A stretch of 6,428 nt of DNA from Gammaproteobacteria bacterium (lineage in GTDB: Bacteria; Pseudomonadota; Gammaproteobacteria; HTCC5015). Every line of letters begins with the position of its first letter. Position 1 is the stretch's first letter. The translations under genes and the position numbers were made by a program. The DNA is taken from NCBI GenBank assembly GCA_020630145.1, contig JAHDBX010000105.1, positions 1 to 6,428 on the forward strand. The letters run 5' to 3'. Below, piece after piece: positions 1-5,352 of this stretch. The notes beneath the pieces were generated by a model. That model did no database searches and was not told where the DNA came from. It worked only from the letters and a program-made list of their open reading frames with translations.

Positions 1-55
1 AAAGAGCCCTGTGGATAAGCTGGCTACATGTTAGTTTTTCTGCAGGCTCGTTAGC
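1..55 (+). repeat. attC site, left end cut off by the window
   Basis: This is probably the last part of an integron attC site. GAGCC at 4-8 pairs with GGCTC at 45-49. The pairing continues inward as TG/CA once one C is left unpaired on the left arm, which is the extrahelical-base pattern of attC sites. GTTAGC at 50-55 fits the right-hand core box, with the recombination point expected after G50. The matching TAAC box would lie just left of base 1. The site would be about 60 bp long, like short attC sites and unlike the 100 bp type further on. The missing left box keeps this from being certain. Confidence 0.55.
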
Positions 56-90
56 TTTAAATCATATTAAATAAACTACAAGGAAAATTT

Positions 91-426
91 ATGCAGTATA
101 GAAGATTAGTGGTAATTATATTAACAATACTATTTAGCTCAGAATTGTTTGCAGAAATGGGTAAGCGTACAGCTGCCATTGAAAAAATCCAAGCAGAAAG
201 TGCTAACAGAGTAGGCTACGAAAATATACTTTATATTAAACAGTTAGGCTCATGGAGTGCGACAAGCTGTAATACTACATGGGCTGCCTTCAATGCCCAA
301 GAAAACCCACATTTAATGTCAATTGCGTTAGCTGCACGTGTTAGCCAAATGCCTGTTACTGTAACTGTGGATGATACATACCCCAAATTGGGTAGTATTT
401 GTCAAATTATTAATATTGAAATGTAA
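91..426 (+). CDS. small secreted two-cysteine protein, cassette family member 1
   Basis: A 111 aa protein of unknown function. The ATG follows AAGGAAAA at 7 bases spacing. Residues 1-21 form a typical signal peptide: RR near the start, a hydrophobic stretch VVIILTILF, and a cleavage site after LFA. The mature chain has exactly two cysteines, Cys60 and Cys104, probably a disulfide bond after export. Between them lies a helix-like segment (HLMSIALAARVSQ, 74-86) and a strand VTVTV. This arrangement recurs in the genes at 3948, 4615, 5026 and 5781, so it belongs to the same family although identity is low. It fills one complete cassette, bounded by the attC ending near 55 and the attC at 440. No promoter is obvious, so expression may come from upstream. 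The gene assignment is firm and the family grouping fairly firm; the function is unknown. Confidence 0.85.
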   Translation: MQYRRLVVIILTILFSSELFAEMGKRTAAIEKIQAESANRVGYENILYIKQLGSWSATSCNTTWAAFNAQENPHLMSIALAARVSQMPVTVTVDDTYPKLGSICQIINIEM

Positions 427-439
427 ATAGTTTTCAAAC

Positions 440-539
440 TAACAAGTTGTCAATCGGACGCCTTTTCCGTTGCTCGTTTTTGTGCTTGAATAGCACAAAA
501 TCAATCAACTCCAAAGCCGCCAATTACAGCGGCGTTATG
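440..539 (+). repeat. attC site, 100 bp type (copy 1)
   Basis: This is an integron cassette recombination site. It opens with TAAC (440-443) and closes with GTTATG (534-539). The outer arms pair imperfectly: TGTCAATCGGACG on the left matches the complement of the right arm once single bases are left unpaired, as attC sites require for single-strand recombination. The centre is a perfect hairpin, TTTTGTGCT (478-486) with AGCACAAAA (492-500), around a 5-base loop. It is nearly the same as the sites at 1101 and 2091. The expected exchange point is after G534. Confidence 0.93.
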
Positions 540-1103
540 TGTAATCAACTCATGTCTTATAGTTATAAAACTCTTTTTATTGAAGCCTATGAAAGAACAA
601 ATCGCTTAGGTTTATCTTCTCCATGCCAAAGCGATTATTTATCCGAAGGCCGAATCATTGATTTTTTCACAAGCCTAAAAATCCATTGGAGGCTTTCACA
701 GCTTTACAAAAATATAGATATTGAGGTTTTAAGCTTACAGTGCTTTCAAGTACATGATTATATACATATGTATATCGATAAAATCATTAAGCATAATGCT
801 GTATTCACAATAGGCTTTATTAAAATGCCAAATTCAGCCTTTTTTGAATTTGATGAGAAATACTTGATCAAATTGCTTAAAGAAGGTTCTGGCAAAGAAA
901 ATTTTAATATGCATGCTTGGCTTACTTTCCCATCTGGTGAGATATTAGACGCATCAATATTGCATTCGATAGCAGTTAAGTATAATAAAAAAATACGAAA
1001 ACATGCTTATATTGGTGATTACCCTGAATCACTAACTAATATGCAATATATTCCAATGGTTTTAGGTAAAGAGATATTATATAAATTAGTATCGAACACA
1101 TAA
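537..1103 (+). CDS. conserved hypothetical cassette protein with Cys, HAW and Asp motif
   Basis: The product is not recognised. The reading frame is open back to a TTG at 447, but that part lies inside the attC, so the real start is ATG 537 (188 aa) or ATG 552 (183 aa, MSYSYKTLF). Neither has a clear ribosome binding site. The protein is soluble, with no signal peptide or membrane segment. Numbered from 537, it contains Cys69 in LQCFQVHDYI, then MHAWLTFPSGEILDAS with His126 and Asp138. The order Cys, His-Ala-Trp, then Asp after a G-x-(I/V)-(L/I)-D turn resembles papain or transglutaminase-like enzymes. This is inference, because the segment around the cysteine lacks the usual glycine pattern. 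The stop codon TAA (1101-1103) is itself the first three bases of the next attC, so gene and site are tightly packed. Confidence 0.8.
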   Translation: MCNQLMSYSYKTLFIEAYERTNRLGLSSPCQSDYLSEGRIIDFFTSLKIHWRLSQLYKNIDIEVLSLQCFQVHDYIHMYIDKIIKHNAVFTIGFIKMPNSAFFEFDEKYLIKLLKEGSGKENFNMHAWLTFPSGEILDASILHSIAVKYNKKIRKHAYIGDYPESLTNMQYIPMVLGKEILYKLVSNT

Positions 1104-1201
1104 CAAAGTTGTCAATCGGACTCCTTTTCCATTGTTCGTTTTTGTGCTTGAATAGCACAAAATCAAACAACTACAAAGTCGTCGCTTACAACGGCGTTAT
1201 A
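1101..1201 (+). repeat. attC site, 100 bp type (copy 2)
   Basis: TAAC at 1101-1104 and GTTAT at 1196-1200 bound a site nearly the same as the one at 440-539. The central TTTTGTGCT/AGCACAAAA hairpin is fully conserved, while the right arm differs at several bases (GTCGTCGCTTACAACGG). The stop codon of the upstream gene is embedded in the left core box. Confidence 0.92.
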
Positions 1202-1205
1202 ACTC

Positions 1206-1233
1206 TTTACAAAAAATATAGTTGCTATACTAT
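1206..1233 (+). promoter_or_regulatory. possible cassette-borne promoter
   Basis: TTTACA (1206-1211) is followed after 16 bases by TACTAT (1228-1233); the overlapping TATACT at 1226-1231 is an alternative -10 with a shorter spacer. The element lies just inside the cassette after the attC. That is where cassettes that must be expressed independently of the integron promoter carry their own. Transcription would begin near 1240, about 180 bases before the small open reading frame at 1420. Confidence 0.45.
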
Positions 1234-1239
1234 AAACGT

Positions 1240-1419
1240 TGATGTGCTGCGTAACCCCTGAAATCAGCAAGGCCTAATCTAGGCGGGGTTCTATTCCTAT
1301 ATTAAGTCAATCTTAATTCTCTATTAGCACTAGCTCATGGCGGCCTAGATTAATCGCTAAATATTCCTCCGTAAAAAACTAAATAGCAGCCGCTTGTAAC
1401 TAAGTGTAGGAGCATCACA
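1240..1419 (+). promoter_or_regulatory. long structured leader upstream of the 38 aa peptide
   Basis: This 180-base stretch is mostly non-coding but rich in pairing. AACCCC (1253-1258) pairs with GGGGTT (1285-1290), enclosing a hairpin GCCTA (1272-1276) with TAGGC (1280-1284). The bases TAATCTAGGC (1275-1284) can instead pair perfectly with GCCTAGATTA (1343-1352), which would break the first structure. CTCC at 1367-1370 could also pair with GGAG of the ribosome binding site (1409-1412), but that is only four bases. The layout suggests an RNA that controls translation of the downstream peptide, by analogy with leaders of type I toxin mRNAs or attenuators. The pairings are seen directly; the regulatory role is inferred. 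Confidence 0.4.
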
Positions 1420-1536
1420 ATGCTTAAATTAATTAAGCTTATTTTGCAGCAATCACCTTCTAGGCTACTAATTTTTAGTCACTTGGTAGCTGTTTTAGGG
1501 CTGTTGTATGCAATACATTTATTAGGTAAAGTTTAA
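1420..1536 (+). CDS. 38 aa hydrophobic single-span membrane peptide
   Basis: The ATG at 1420 follows TAGGAG with 7 bases spacing, a good ribosome binding site. The product starts MLKLIKLILQQSPSRLL, followed by a hydrophobic stretch from about residue 16 to 35 and a C-terminal GKV. It is basic at the N-terminus (Lys3, Lys6, Arg15), with one likely membrane helix. Such peptides behind long structured leaders are known as type I toxins (TisB, ShoB and similar) or as small membrane regulators. I see no clear antisense RNA promoter on the minus strand, so the toxin reading is only a hypothesis. It is the only plausible gene of its cassette (about 1197-1623), and the strong ribosome binding site supports it being translated. 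Confidence 0.6.
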   Translation: MLKLIKLILQQSPSRLLIFSHLVAVLGLLYAIHLLGKV

Positions 1537-1540
1537 GTTA

Positions 1541-1628
1541 TAACAAGTGTGTTATTTACGCACGCAAAAAGTGCGTGCTGGGACGGTCTTACGCTCCGCT
1601 CCAGCCCGCCTCATACACAGGCGTTATG
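1541..1628 (+). repeat. attC site, 88 bp, different type
   Basis: TAACAAGTGTGT (from 1541) pairs with ATACACAGGCGTTATG (to 1628), whose complement reads TAACGCCTGTGTAT; the arms match outside a few unpaired bases. Inside are ACGCAC/GTGCGT and CTGG/CCAG stems. The core GTTATG starts at 1623. The inner sequence has no similarity to the TCAATCGGAC type, so this cassette probably came from another integron lineage. Confidence 0.85.
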
Positions 1629-1637
1629 GTTTAAAGC

Positions 1638-2093
1638 ATGAGACTTAATCAAATTATTGATGTGACGGTTACGAAAGTAGAGCCGGGTTATATCAAAATC
1701 GATTACGAAGGAAAATCGGCAACGCTACAAATTACTGAGCTAACCTGGAAACCGGGCAAACTAGAAAGCTCAGATTATGTGAGGGTCGGGCAGGTGATAC
1801 GCGTAAAGGTGATTGCGATTGCAGACGATCAATTCAGTGTGTCTTTGCGTGAAGCTTGTCTCGGCGGCGACCCATGGAATGATCCACCTAAAGTTGGTGA
1901 ACGATATTTCGCCCCCGTTGTTAACATAACGGATTACGGGTATTTCTTTGAAATTTCGTATTTTTGCCATGCCCTTTTGTTAACAGAAAATGCAATAAAT
2001 AAATATCAACTAGGAGATCGTGTTAATGTCGAGGTTTCCTCAGTGAAGCTATCCCCCAATAGGGTAGAAGTTGTTTTGGCGAACGAACCATAA
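1638..2093 (+). CDS. small protein with two S1 RNA-binding domains
   Basis: A 151 aa protein made almost entirely of two S1-type OB folds. The first spans about residues 3-72 (IDVTVTKVEPGYIKIDYEG, then VRVGQVIRVKVIAIADDQ and FSVSLREA). After a DPWNDPP linker the second spans about 85-148 (KVGERYFAPVVNITDYGYFF, then YQLGDRVNVEVSSVKL). The linker and the V-x-N-I-x-D-Y-G-x-F motif are those of ribosomal protein S1 repeats, so single-stranded RNA binding in the cytoplasm is likely. It is far shorter than S1 (about six repeats) and is not a ribosomal protein gene. The start ATG at 1638 has no clear ribosome binding site; the ATG at 1626 runs into a stop at once. The stop TAA forms the start of the next attC. 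Its role in a cassette is unknown. Confidence 0.88.
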   Translation: MRLNQIIDVTVTKVEPGYIKIDYEGKSATLQITELTWKPGKLESSDYVRVGQVIRVKVIAIADDQFSVSLREACLGGDPWNDPPKVGERYFAPVVNITDYGYFFEISYFCHALLLTENAINKYQLGDRVNVEVSSVKLSPNRVEVVLANEP

Positions 2094-2190
2094 CAAAGCT
2101 GTCAATCGGACGGCTTTTCCGTGCTCGCTTTTGTGCTTAAGTAGCACAAAATCAACCAACTACAAAGCCGCCAATTACAGCGGCGTTATG
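2091..2190 (+). repeat. attC site, 100 bp type (copy 3)
   Basis: TAAC at 2091-2094 and GTTATG at 2185-2190 bound a third copy of the site type seen at 440 and 1101. The right arm (AAAGCCGCCAATTACAGCGG) is the same as in copy 1. The central hairpin keeps its TTTTGTGCT/AGCACAAAA stem with a changed loop (TAAGT). Confidence 0.93.
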
Positions 2191-2238
2191 TGTATTTGAA
2201 GGCTCAAGATTAGAATAAAGATTTAGAGGGTTAATAAA

Positions 2239-2439
2239 ATGGAAAAGTTAAGTAACTCAGAATTTTATCAAATGATTTTTCTTTTACATAGGTACATGTC
2301 AGCAGATATGGATCAATTCGAAAACTGGTCTTTTGATACTGAATATGGCCCTGTATATGCTGAGCTTACAAGGGTTCCTTCAGGCCCACCTTCAGGGTAT
2401 GATAATTTAAATCATATAGCTGGTAGCTCCGAATCATAA
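2239..2439 (+). CDS. 66 aa hypothetical cassette protein
   Basis: Not recognised. The ATG follows GAGGG with about 8 bases spacing. The protein is acidic and soluble. An N-terminal helix-like part (MEKLSNSEFYQMIFLLHRYM) is followed by an aromatic, acidic middle (DQFENWSFDTEYGPVYAEL) and a Pro/Gly-rich stretch (RVPSGPPSGYDN). There is no signal peptide, cysteine or membrane segment. It is the only gene of the cassette between the attC sites at 2091 and 2475, which together with its ribosome binding site is the main support for it being real. Confidence 0.65.
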   Translation: MEKLSNSEFYQMIFLLHRYMSADMDQFENWSFDTEYGPVYAELTRVPSGPPSGYDNLNHIAGSSES

Positions 2440-2474
2440 AATTGGTTGCCTATTACTATGGGTAATAAAACACA

Positions 2475-2548
2475 TAACAAAAACGTTAAATACGCTCTCT
2501 ATCGGTCGTCGGACTTCGCGTTGCTCGGCCGTTTACGTGGGCGTTATG
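2475..2548 (+). repeat. attC site, 74 bp, third type
   Basis: TAACAAAAACGTTAAA (from 2475) pairs with the complement of GTTTACGTGGGCGTTATG (to 2548): ACGT/ACGT and AA/TT are flanked by unpaired bases, and GTT is at 2543-2545. The middle (CGGTCGTCGGACTTCGCGTTGCTCGGCCG) contains short GC-rich pairs. It is shorter than, and unrelated to, the 100 bp type. Confidence 0.82.
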
Positions 2549-2568
2549 CGTTTTTACGGGAGCAATAA

Positions 2569-3510
2569 TTGAAAGCTTTACTACTAGAGGGTGATGGTGT
2601 TCTTAACCTCCGGGAAATCGAAGATCCTATTCCTGATAATAGAAGTATTTTGGTAACCGTCGAAGCTACAGGAATAGGGGGTAGTGAATACTTAAGTTTT
2701 AAAAATACTGGAATACGCCCTTTACCCAATATTATGGGGCATGGTATTTCAGGAGTGACTCCTGACGGACAGCGTGTATCTATTTACCCTTTGTCGTCTT
2801 GTGGCAAATGTCCTTATTGCTTGGAAGGTCAAGAGCAACTCTGTGATAACTGGTCACTTATTGGTGTGCAGTCTAATGGTGGTTTTGCTCAAAAGGTATC
2901 AGTACCACATCATCAGTTATTTAAAATCCCTAACGACTTGTCATGGGCTCAATCAGTATTTATTGAGCCTTTCGCTAATTCAGTGAATGCTTGGGAGCAA
3001 TCTTGTGCTCATAAAGATAGCAAGGTATGTGTTATTGGTGGAGGAAGTTTGGGTTTAGGTCTTGTTGCTTGTGCAAATACTTCAGGAAATGAAGTTACAG
3101 ATGTACTAGAAAAGTCAGTGAGTAGACAAGCTGCTGCTCTTAGGTTGTGAGCTCAATGCGCGCAAAGCACTTTAGATGGTGATTATGATATTGTTTTTGA
3201 TACAGTGGGCTCTAGCGAAACTAGGTTAAAAGCTATTCAATATACAAGAAGGGGGGGAACATGTGTATTTTTAGGCTTTGCCACACCAGAACTAACTATA
3301 AACTTTTCTGAAATTATTAGGCACCAAAAGAAGCTTGTGGGTTCTTTTGTCTATTCGCAAAAACAATATAAAAAAGCGATTGAGCTTGCTCTAATGTGTG
3401 ATGAATCTTGGGTGAAAAATATCACTTTTGAAGAAGTGGCGGATCATTTAGAAGACTTTTGCAGTGGTAATTTTGAAAATATAAAAGTGGCATTAAGGCC
3501 AAATGCATAA
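2569..3510 (+). pseudogene. zinc-type medium-chain alcohol dehydrogenase, broken by an internal TGA
   Basis: Start TTG 2569 follows GGGAG with 7 bases spacing. The frame encodes a medium-chain dehydrogenase/reductase of about 313 codons. An N-terminal GroES-like domain contains the structural zinc site Cys78, Cys81, Cys84, Cys92 (CGKCPYC then C). A Rossmann domain has the glycine motif VIGGGSLGLG (about 155-164), and DYDIVFDTVG and GGTCVFLGF follow as usual. A TGA at 3148-3150 interrupts the same frame, exactly where the family has Gly in a (K/R)-x-L-G-A motif, so a single GGA to TGA change would explain it. The Cys that binds catalytic zinc (GICGS in relatives) is Gly37 here (GIGGSE), and the usual GHE is GHG, so catalysis was probably already altered. 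Upstream of the stop, 193 aa could still be made. The substrate is unknown. Confidence 0.85.
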
Positions 3511-3947
3511 AAAGCCACCAAAATTGACTCACAATTCGATCGCAATTTATTACAAGCTCTATCGCTTAAAAGAGCCTCAATGTTAGACTTAAATGAGACA
3601 AATTTATTGTTAGTATTGAATGAGCTTGTGAAATAATTATAGCCTCTTTTTCATTGCTAGATCAGGTCTTGTCTCTAATCTGTTGTAAGAAAGCGGATTT
3701 AATCATCTTTACCCTTGAATTATAGGTTTTATGGAATCCTTTGTTGCCTTATGAAAAAATAAAGTGAATAATATAAATGGCGTATTTAAACACGTCAACC
3801 TCGGTCACAGGAAGATAACAATTCGAAGAAAAAGGATACCCATCATTTTTCCCCTCCTGTGCAGATATGTCAGAGCCGCGTTTTTTAAACGTATTTTTTG
3901 ACATTTAATATCATATCAGAAATCAATTTAAACTTAGGGATAATCAA
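3511..3947 (+). other. gap of about 440 bases without a clear gene
   Basis: No convincing gene, RNA gene or attC site is visible. After the dehydrogenase stop, the same frame stays open for 41 codons (3511-3633, stop 3634-3636), encoding a helix-like peptide (SQFDRNLLQALSLKRASMLD and beyond). It has an internal ATG at 3568 but no ribosome binding site; it may be debris of a lost gene. Further on there is a hairpin at 3806-3861 and a TTGACA at 3898-3903 without a good -10 partner at normal spacing. The expected attC closing the dehydrogenase cassette is absent. Confidence 0.6.
3806..3861 (+). repeat. nested inverted repeat
   Basis: CACAGGA (3806-3812) pairs perfectly with TCCTGTG (3855-3861). 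Inside lies a hairpin GAAAAAGGAT (3828-3837) with ATCATTTTTC (3842-3851), nine pairs with one G-A mismatch around the loop ACCC. It lacks TAAC/GTTA boxes, so it is not a standard attC. It also lacks a following T run, so it is not a standard terminator. It lies about 90 bases upstream of the secreted protein gene at 3948. Function unknown. Confidence 0.45.
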
Positions 3948-4277
3948 ATGTATAAGCTGATCTTACTTTTTTTAGCACTAATGAGTTCTAACAATCTTTA
4001 TGCTGGTTCGGCGAGCTCTGGCACTCTCTTTAATTTTCATTTCATGAATAACGGTGTCATTATCGTTTATACGACTGGTACAAGGAGCGGTGTTCCAGCA
4101 TGTGCTAGCTCTCAACCTCAACGATTTGCTTTAGATGCAACTACCACTGCGGGCAAAACCCAATTATCAGGTTTAATATCTGCTCATGCAGCCAAAAAGC
4201 CTATCACCATCTATGGTACTGGAGCATGTACCGCTTACGGTGATTCAGAGACTATCAACTTCTTTTATGTTCAGTAA
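3948..4277 (+). CDS. small secreted two-cysteine protein, family member 2
   Basis: A 109 aa protein of unknown function. The ATG follows TAGGGA with 9 bases spacing. Signal peptide residues 1-19 (LILLFLALM core, cleavage after LYA). The mature chain has two cysteines: Cys52 (GVPACASS), followed by RFALDATTTAGKTQLSGLIS, and Cys94 in GTGAC. The second half, a helix with LSGLISAHAAKKP then ITIYGTGAC and a last strand INFFYV, is the clearest version of the family pattern in this window. A disulfide and export to the periplasm or outside are inferred. Directly after its stop, in the same frame, lies the second half of a related gene (4278-4466), so the two probably stem from a tandem arrangement. 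Confidence 0.85.
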   Translation: MYKLILLFLALMSSNNLYAGSASSGTLFNFHFMNNGVIIVYTTGTRSGVPACASSQPQRFALDATTTAGKTQLSGLISAHAAKKPITIYGTGACTAYGDSETINFFYVQ

Positions 4278-4466
4278 TTCAAAAAAGCTATGCTGTCGTT
4301 AGCTATGCAAGCGATAGCAACAGGCACTGTGGTAATAGCCTCTGGTACAGGTGCCTGTATGATTGACGGTATTGAAGACCTTAAGTTTTTGCAAATCAAT
4401 TATTCATACGAGTCGTTTAAAAAGACGATAAAGTGTCGTGTTTTAATGGGGTATGATGTGTTTTAA
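4278..4466 (+). pseudogene. C-terminal fragment of another secreted family member
   Basis: The frame that follows the stop of the upstream gene encodes KKAMLSLAMQAIATGTVVIA, then SGTGACMIDGIED and LKFLQINY, before running on to a stop at 4464-4466. This matches the second half of the secreted family closely: the helix with A-x-A-x-x-T-G, the strand V-V-I, the G-T-G-A-C motif, and the final strand. The signal peptide, first half and first cysteine are missing. There is an in-frame ATG at 4290 but no ribosome binding site. It is best read as the remnant of a sixth family gene whose 5' half was deleted next to the end of the gene at 3948. Confidence 0.75.
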
Positions 4467-4489
4467 GTGTGTATTAAGCTGAAGATATC

Positions 4490-4551
4490 CAGTCAGATAA
4501 TATCGAAAAGCATTTCAAAAAAATATTCGAAATGTACTTTTCTCCTGTCTG
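4490..4551 (+). repeat. long hairpin upstream of the secreted gene at 4615
   Basis: GAAAAGCATTTC (4505-4516) pairs with GAAATG-TA-CTTTTC (4529-4542): twelve base pairs with only a two-base bulge (TA) on the right, around a 12-base A-rich loop. Further out, CAGTCAG (4490-4496) can pair with CTGTCTG (4545-4551) apart from one T-T mismatch. The bulge on one arm recalls attC extrahelical bases, but no TAAC or GTTA boxes flank it. No T run follows, so a terminator is doubtful. Confidence 0.5.
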
Positions 4552-4563
4552 CCCTAATAAATA

Positions 4564-4591
4564 TTGGTTTATATAGCATTAGTTTTATTAT
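4564..4591 (+). promoter_or_regulatory. weak promoter candidate
   Basis: TTGGTT (4564-4569) is followed after 16 bases by TATTAT (4586-4591), which matches the -10 consensus at five of six positions; the -35 is weak. It would place a start about 15 bases before the ribosome binding site AAGGAG at 4605-4610. It could drive the gene pair 4615-4959 and 5026-5352. Confidence 0.3.
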
Positions 4592-4614
4592 TAAAAAATT
4601 TTACAAGGAGCGAT

Positions 4615-4959
4615 ATGAAATATCTATTTAATTTGATCATACTTTCGATAATATCTACGGAGGCCTTTGCAACTGATCATACTGTTAATGGGGAAATATC
4701 CGTAATGCGTAGTCATTCAAGCTACTGGGACAGTAATTCATGGATACAAATCGAAGGAGTTAAGGATGTCGCAGGTTGTCCGCAAGATAATCACGGTAAA
4801 GGTTACTTTACTTATATTGTTGTTCCTACTGAAGAAACACAATTATATTCCATGTTGTTAAGTGCATTTATAACAAAACAAAATGTCGAAGTGCGATTTA
4901 GCACAATACTAACTAATGGTTTGTGTACTATTAAATATGCTTCACTTATTCAAAACTAA
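4615..4959 (+). CDS. small secreted two-cysteine protein, family member 3
   Basis: A 114 aa protein of unknown function. ATG 4615 is chosen over the in-frame start at 4564 because AAGGAG sits four bases before it and the signal peptide then begins properly (MKYLFNLIILSIISTEAFA, cleavage after residue 19). Cysteines are Cys55 (VAGCPQ) and Cys104 (NGLCTI). The family pattern is clear: a strand WIQIEGV before the first Cys, then the helix TQLYSMLLSAFITKQ, the strand VEVRF, the second Cys and a final strand. This member is slightly longer between the helix and the second cysteine. It lies 66 bases upstream of the gene at 5026 with no attC or terminator between, so the two are probably co-transcribed. 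Confidence 0.85.
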   Translation: MKYLFNLIILSIISTEAFATDHTVNGEISVMRSHSSYWDSNSWIQIEGVKDVAGCPQDNHGKGYFTYIVVPTEETQLYSMLLSAFITKQNVEVRFSTILTNGLCTIKYASLIQN

Positions 4960-5025
4960 TCATAATTAGAGGTAATGATTTTATTTTATCAGGCAGTTAT
5001 TAATTTTTAATAAGGAAATTTTTTT

Positions 5026-5352
5026 ATGTATAAAATTATTTTTTCACTAATACTTACGTTGATTTTATCTGAAAAGGCCTTGTCTTTATCATATAATCAA
5101 GCAGAAGTGGAATCTATCCATAGTCCTGATAGCAGGCCCTGTACTTTTTTGAAGTTAAAAAACGTTGCTGTAGCTGATGCAACTATCGCTAATAGCCCTT
5201 GGTTCACGATACCATTAGACCATAATGGACATGATGTTATTCTCAGCATTCTCTTGACAGCATATAGTACAGGTAAAAAAATTAACGTAGTTACTAGTGG
5301 TACTACAAAATGTAGTCACCCTGAAATTAGTAGCATTCATTTTTCATACTAA
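5026..5352 (+). CDS. small secreted two-cysteine protein, family member 4
   Basis: A 108 aa protein of unknown function. The ATG follows AAGGAA at about 9 bases spacing. Signal peptide residues 1-20 (hydrophobic IIFSLILTLIL, cleavage near ALS). Cys39 (RPCTFLKLKNV) and Cys96 (TKCSHPEIS) are the only cysteines. The segment SPWFTIPLDHNGHDVILSIL, then LTAYSTGKKINVVTSGT, gives the family's helix and strand. The first cysteine comes before a strand rather than after it, so this is a subtype. The gene precedes the attC at 5357, which follows the stop codon by four bases, and is therefore the last gene of its cassette. Confidence 0.85.
   Translation: MYKIIFSLILTLILSEKALSLSYNQAEVESIHSPDSRPCTFLKLKNVAVADATIANSPWFTIPLDHNGHDVILSILLTAYSTGKKINVVTSGTTKCSHPEISSIHFSY

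Noticed and set aside
1770..1970. 66-codon minus-strand reading frame
   Set aside because: It lies fully opposite the S1-domain gene, which has clear family motifs; no ribosome binding site or recognisable protein.
440..2190. CRISPR array
   Set aside because: The repeats are 100 bp imperfect palindromes separated by genes of unequal length; they are attC sites, not short regular repeats with uniform spacers.
2544..2729. 61-codon minus-strand reading frame
   Set aside because: Overlaps the attC end and the start of the dehydrogenase on the other strand; the sequence looks random.
2774..2986. 70-codon plus-strand frame inside the dehydrogenase
   Set aside because: A shifted frame within the zinc-domain coding region; the real frame is fixed by the Cys motif.
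3148..3150. Selenocysteine or other recoding at TGA
   Set aside because: The family has glycine here, not cysteine, and no selenocysteine insertion hairpin is evident just downstream.
3205..3510. Separate gene starting at GTG 3205
   Set aside because: The GTG encodes the Val of the conserved DTVG motif, in the same frame as the upstream dehydrogenase half; no ribosome binding site.
3892..3926. Promoter with perfect TTGACA at 3898-3903
   Set aside because: No acceptable -10 hexamer at 16-18 bases spacing (the 17-base position reads AATCAA), so not listed as a promoter feature.
4564..4614. Upstream start of the secreted gene at 4564
   Set aside because: It would put 17 residues before a normal signal peptide, while ATG 4615 has AAGGAG at proper spacing.
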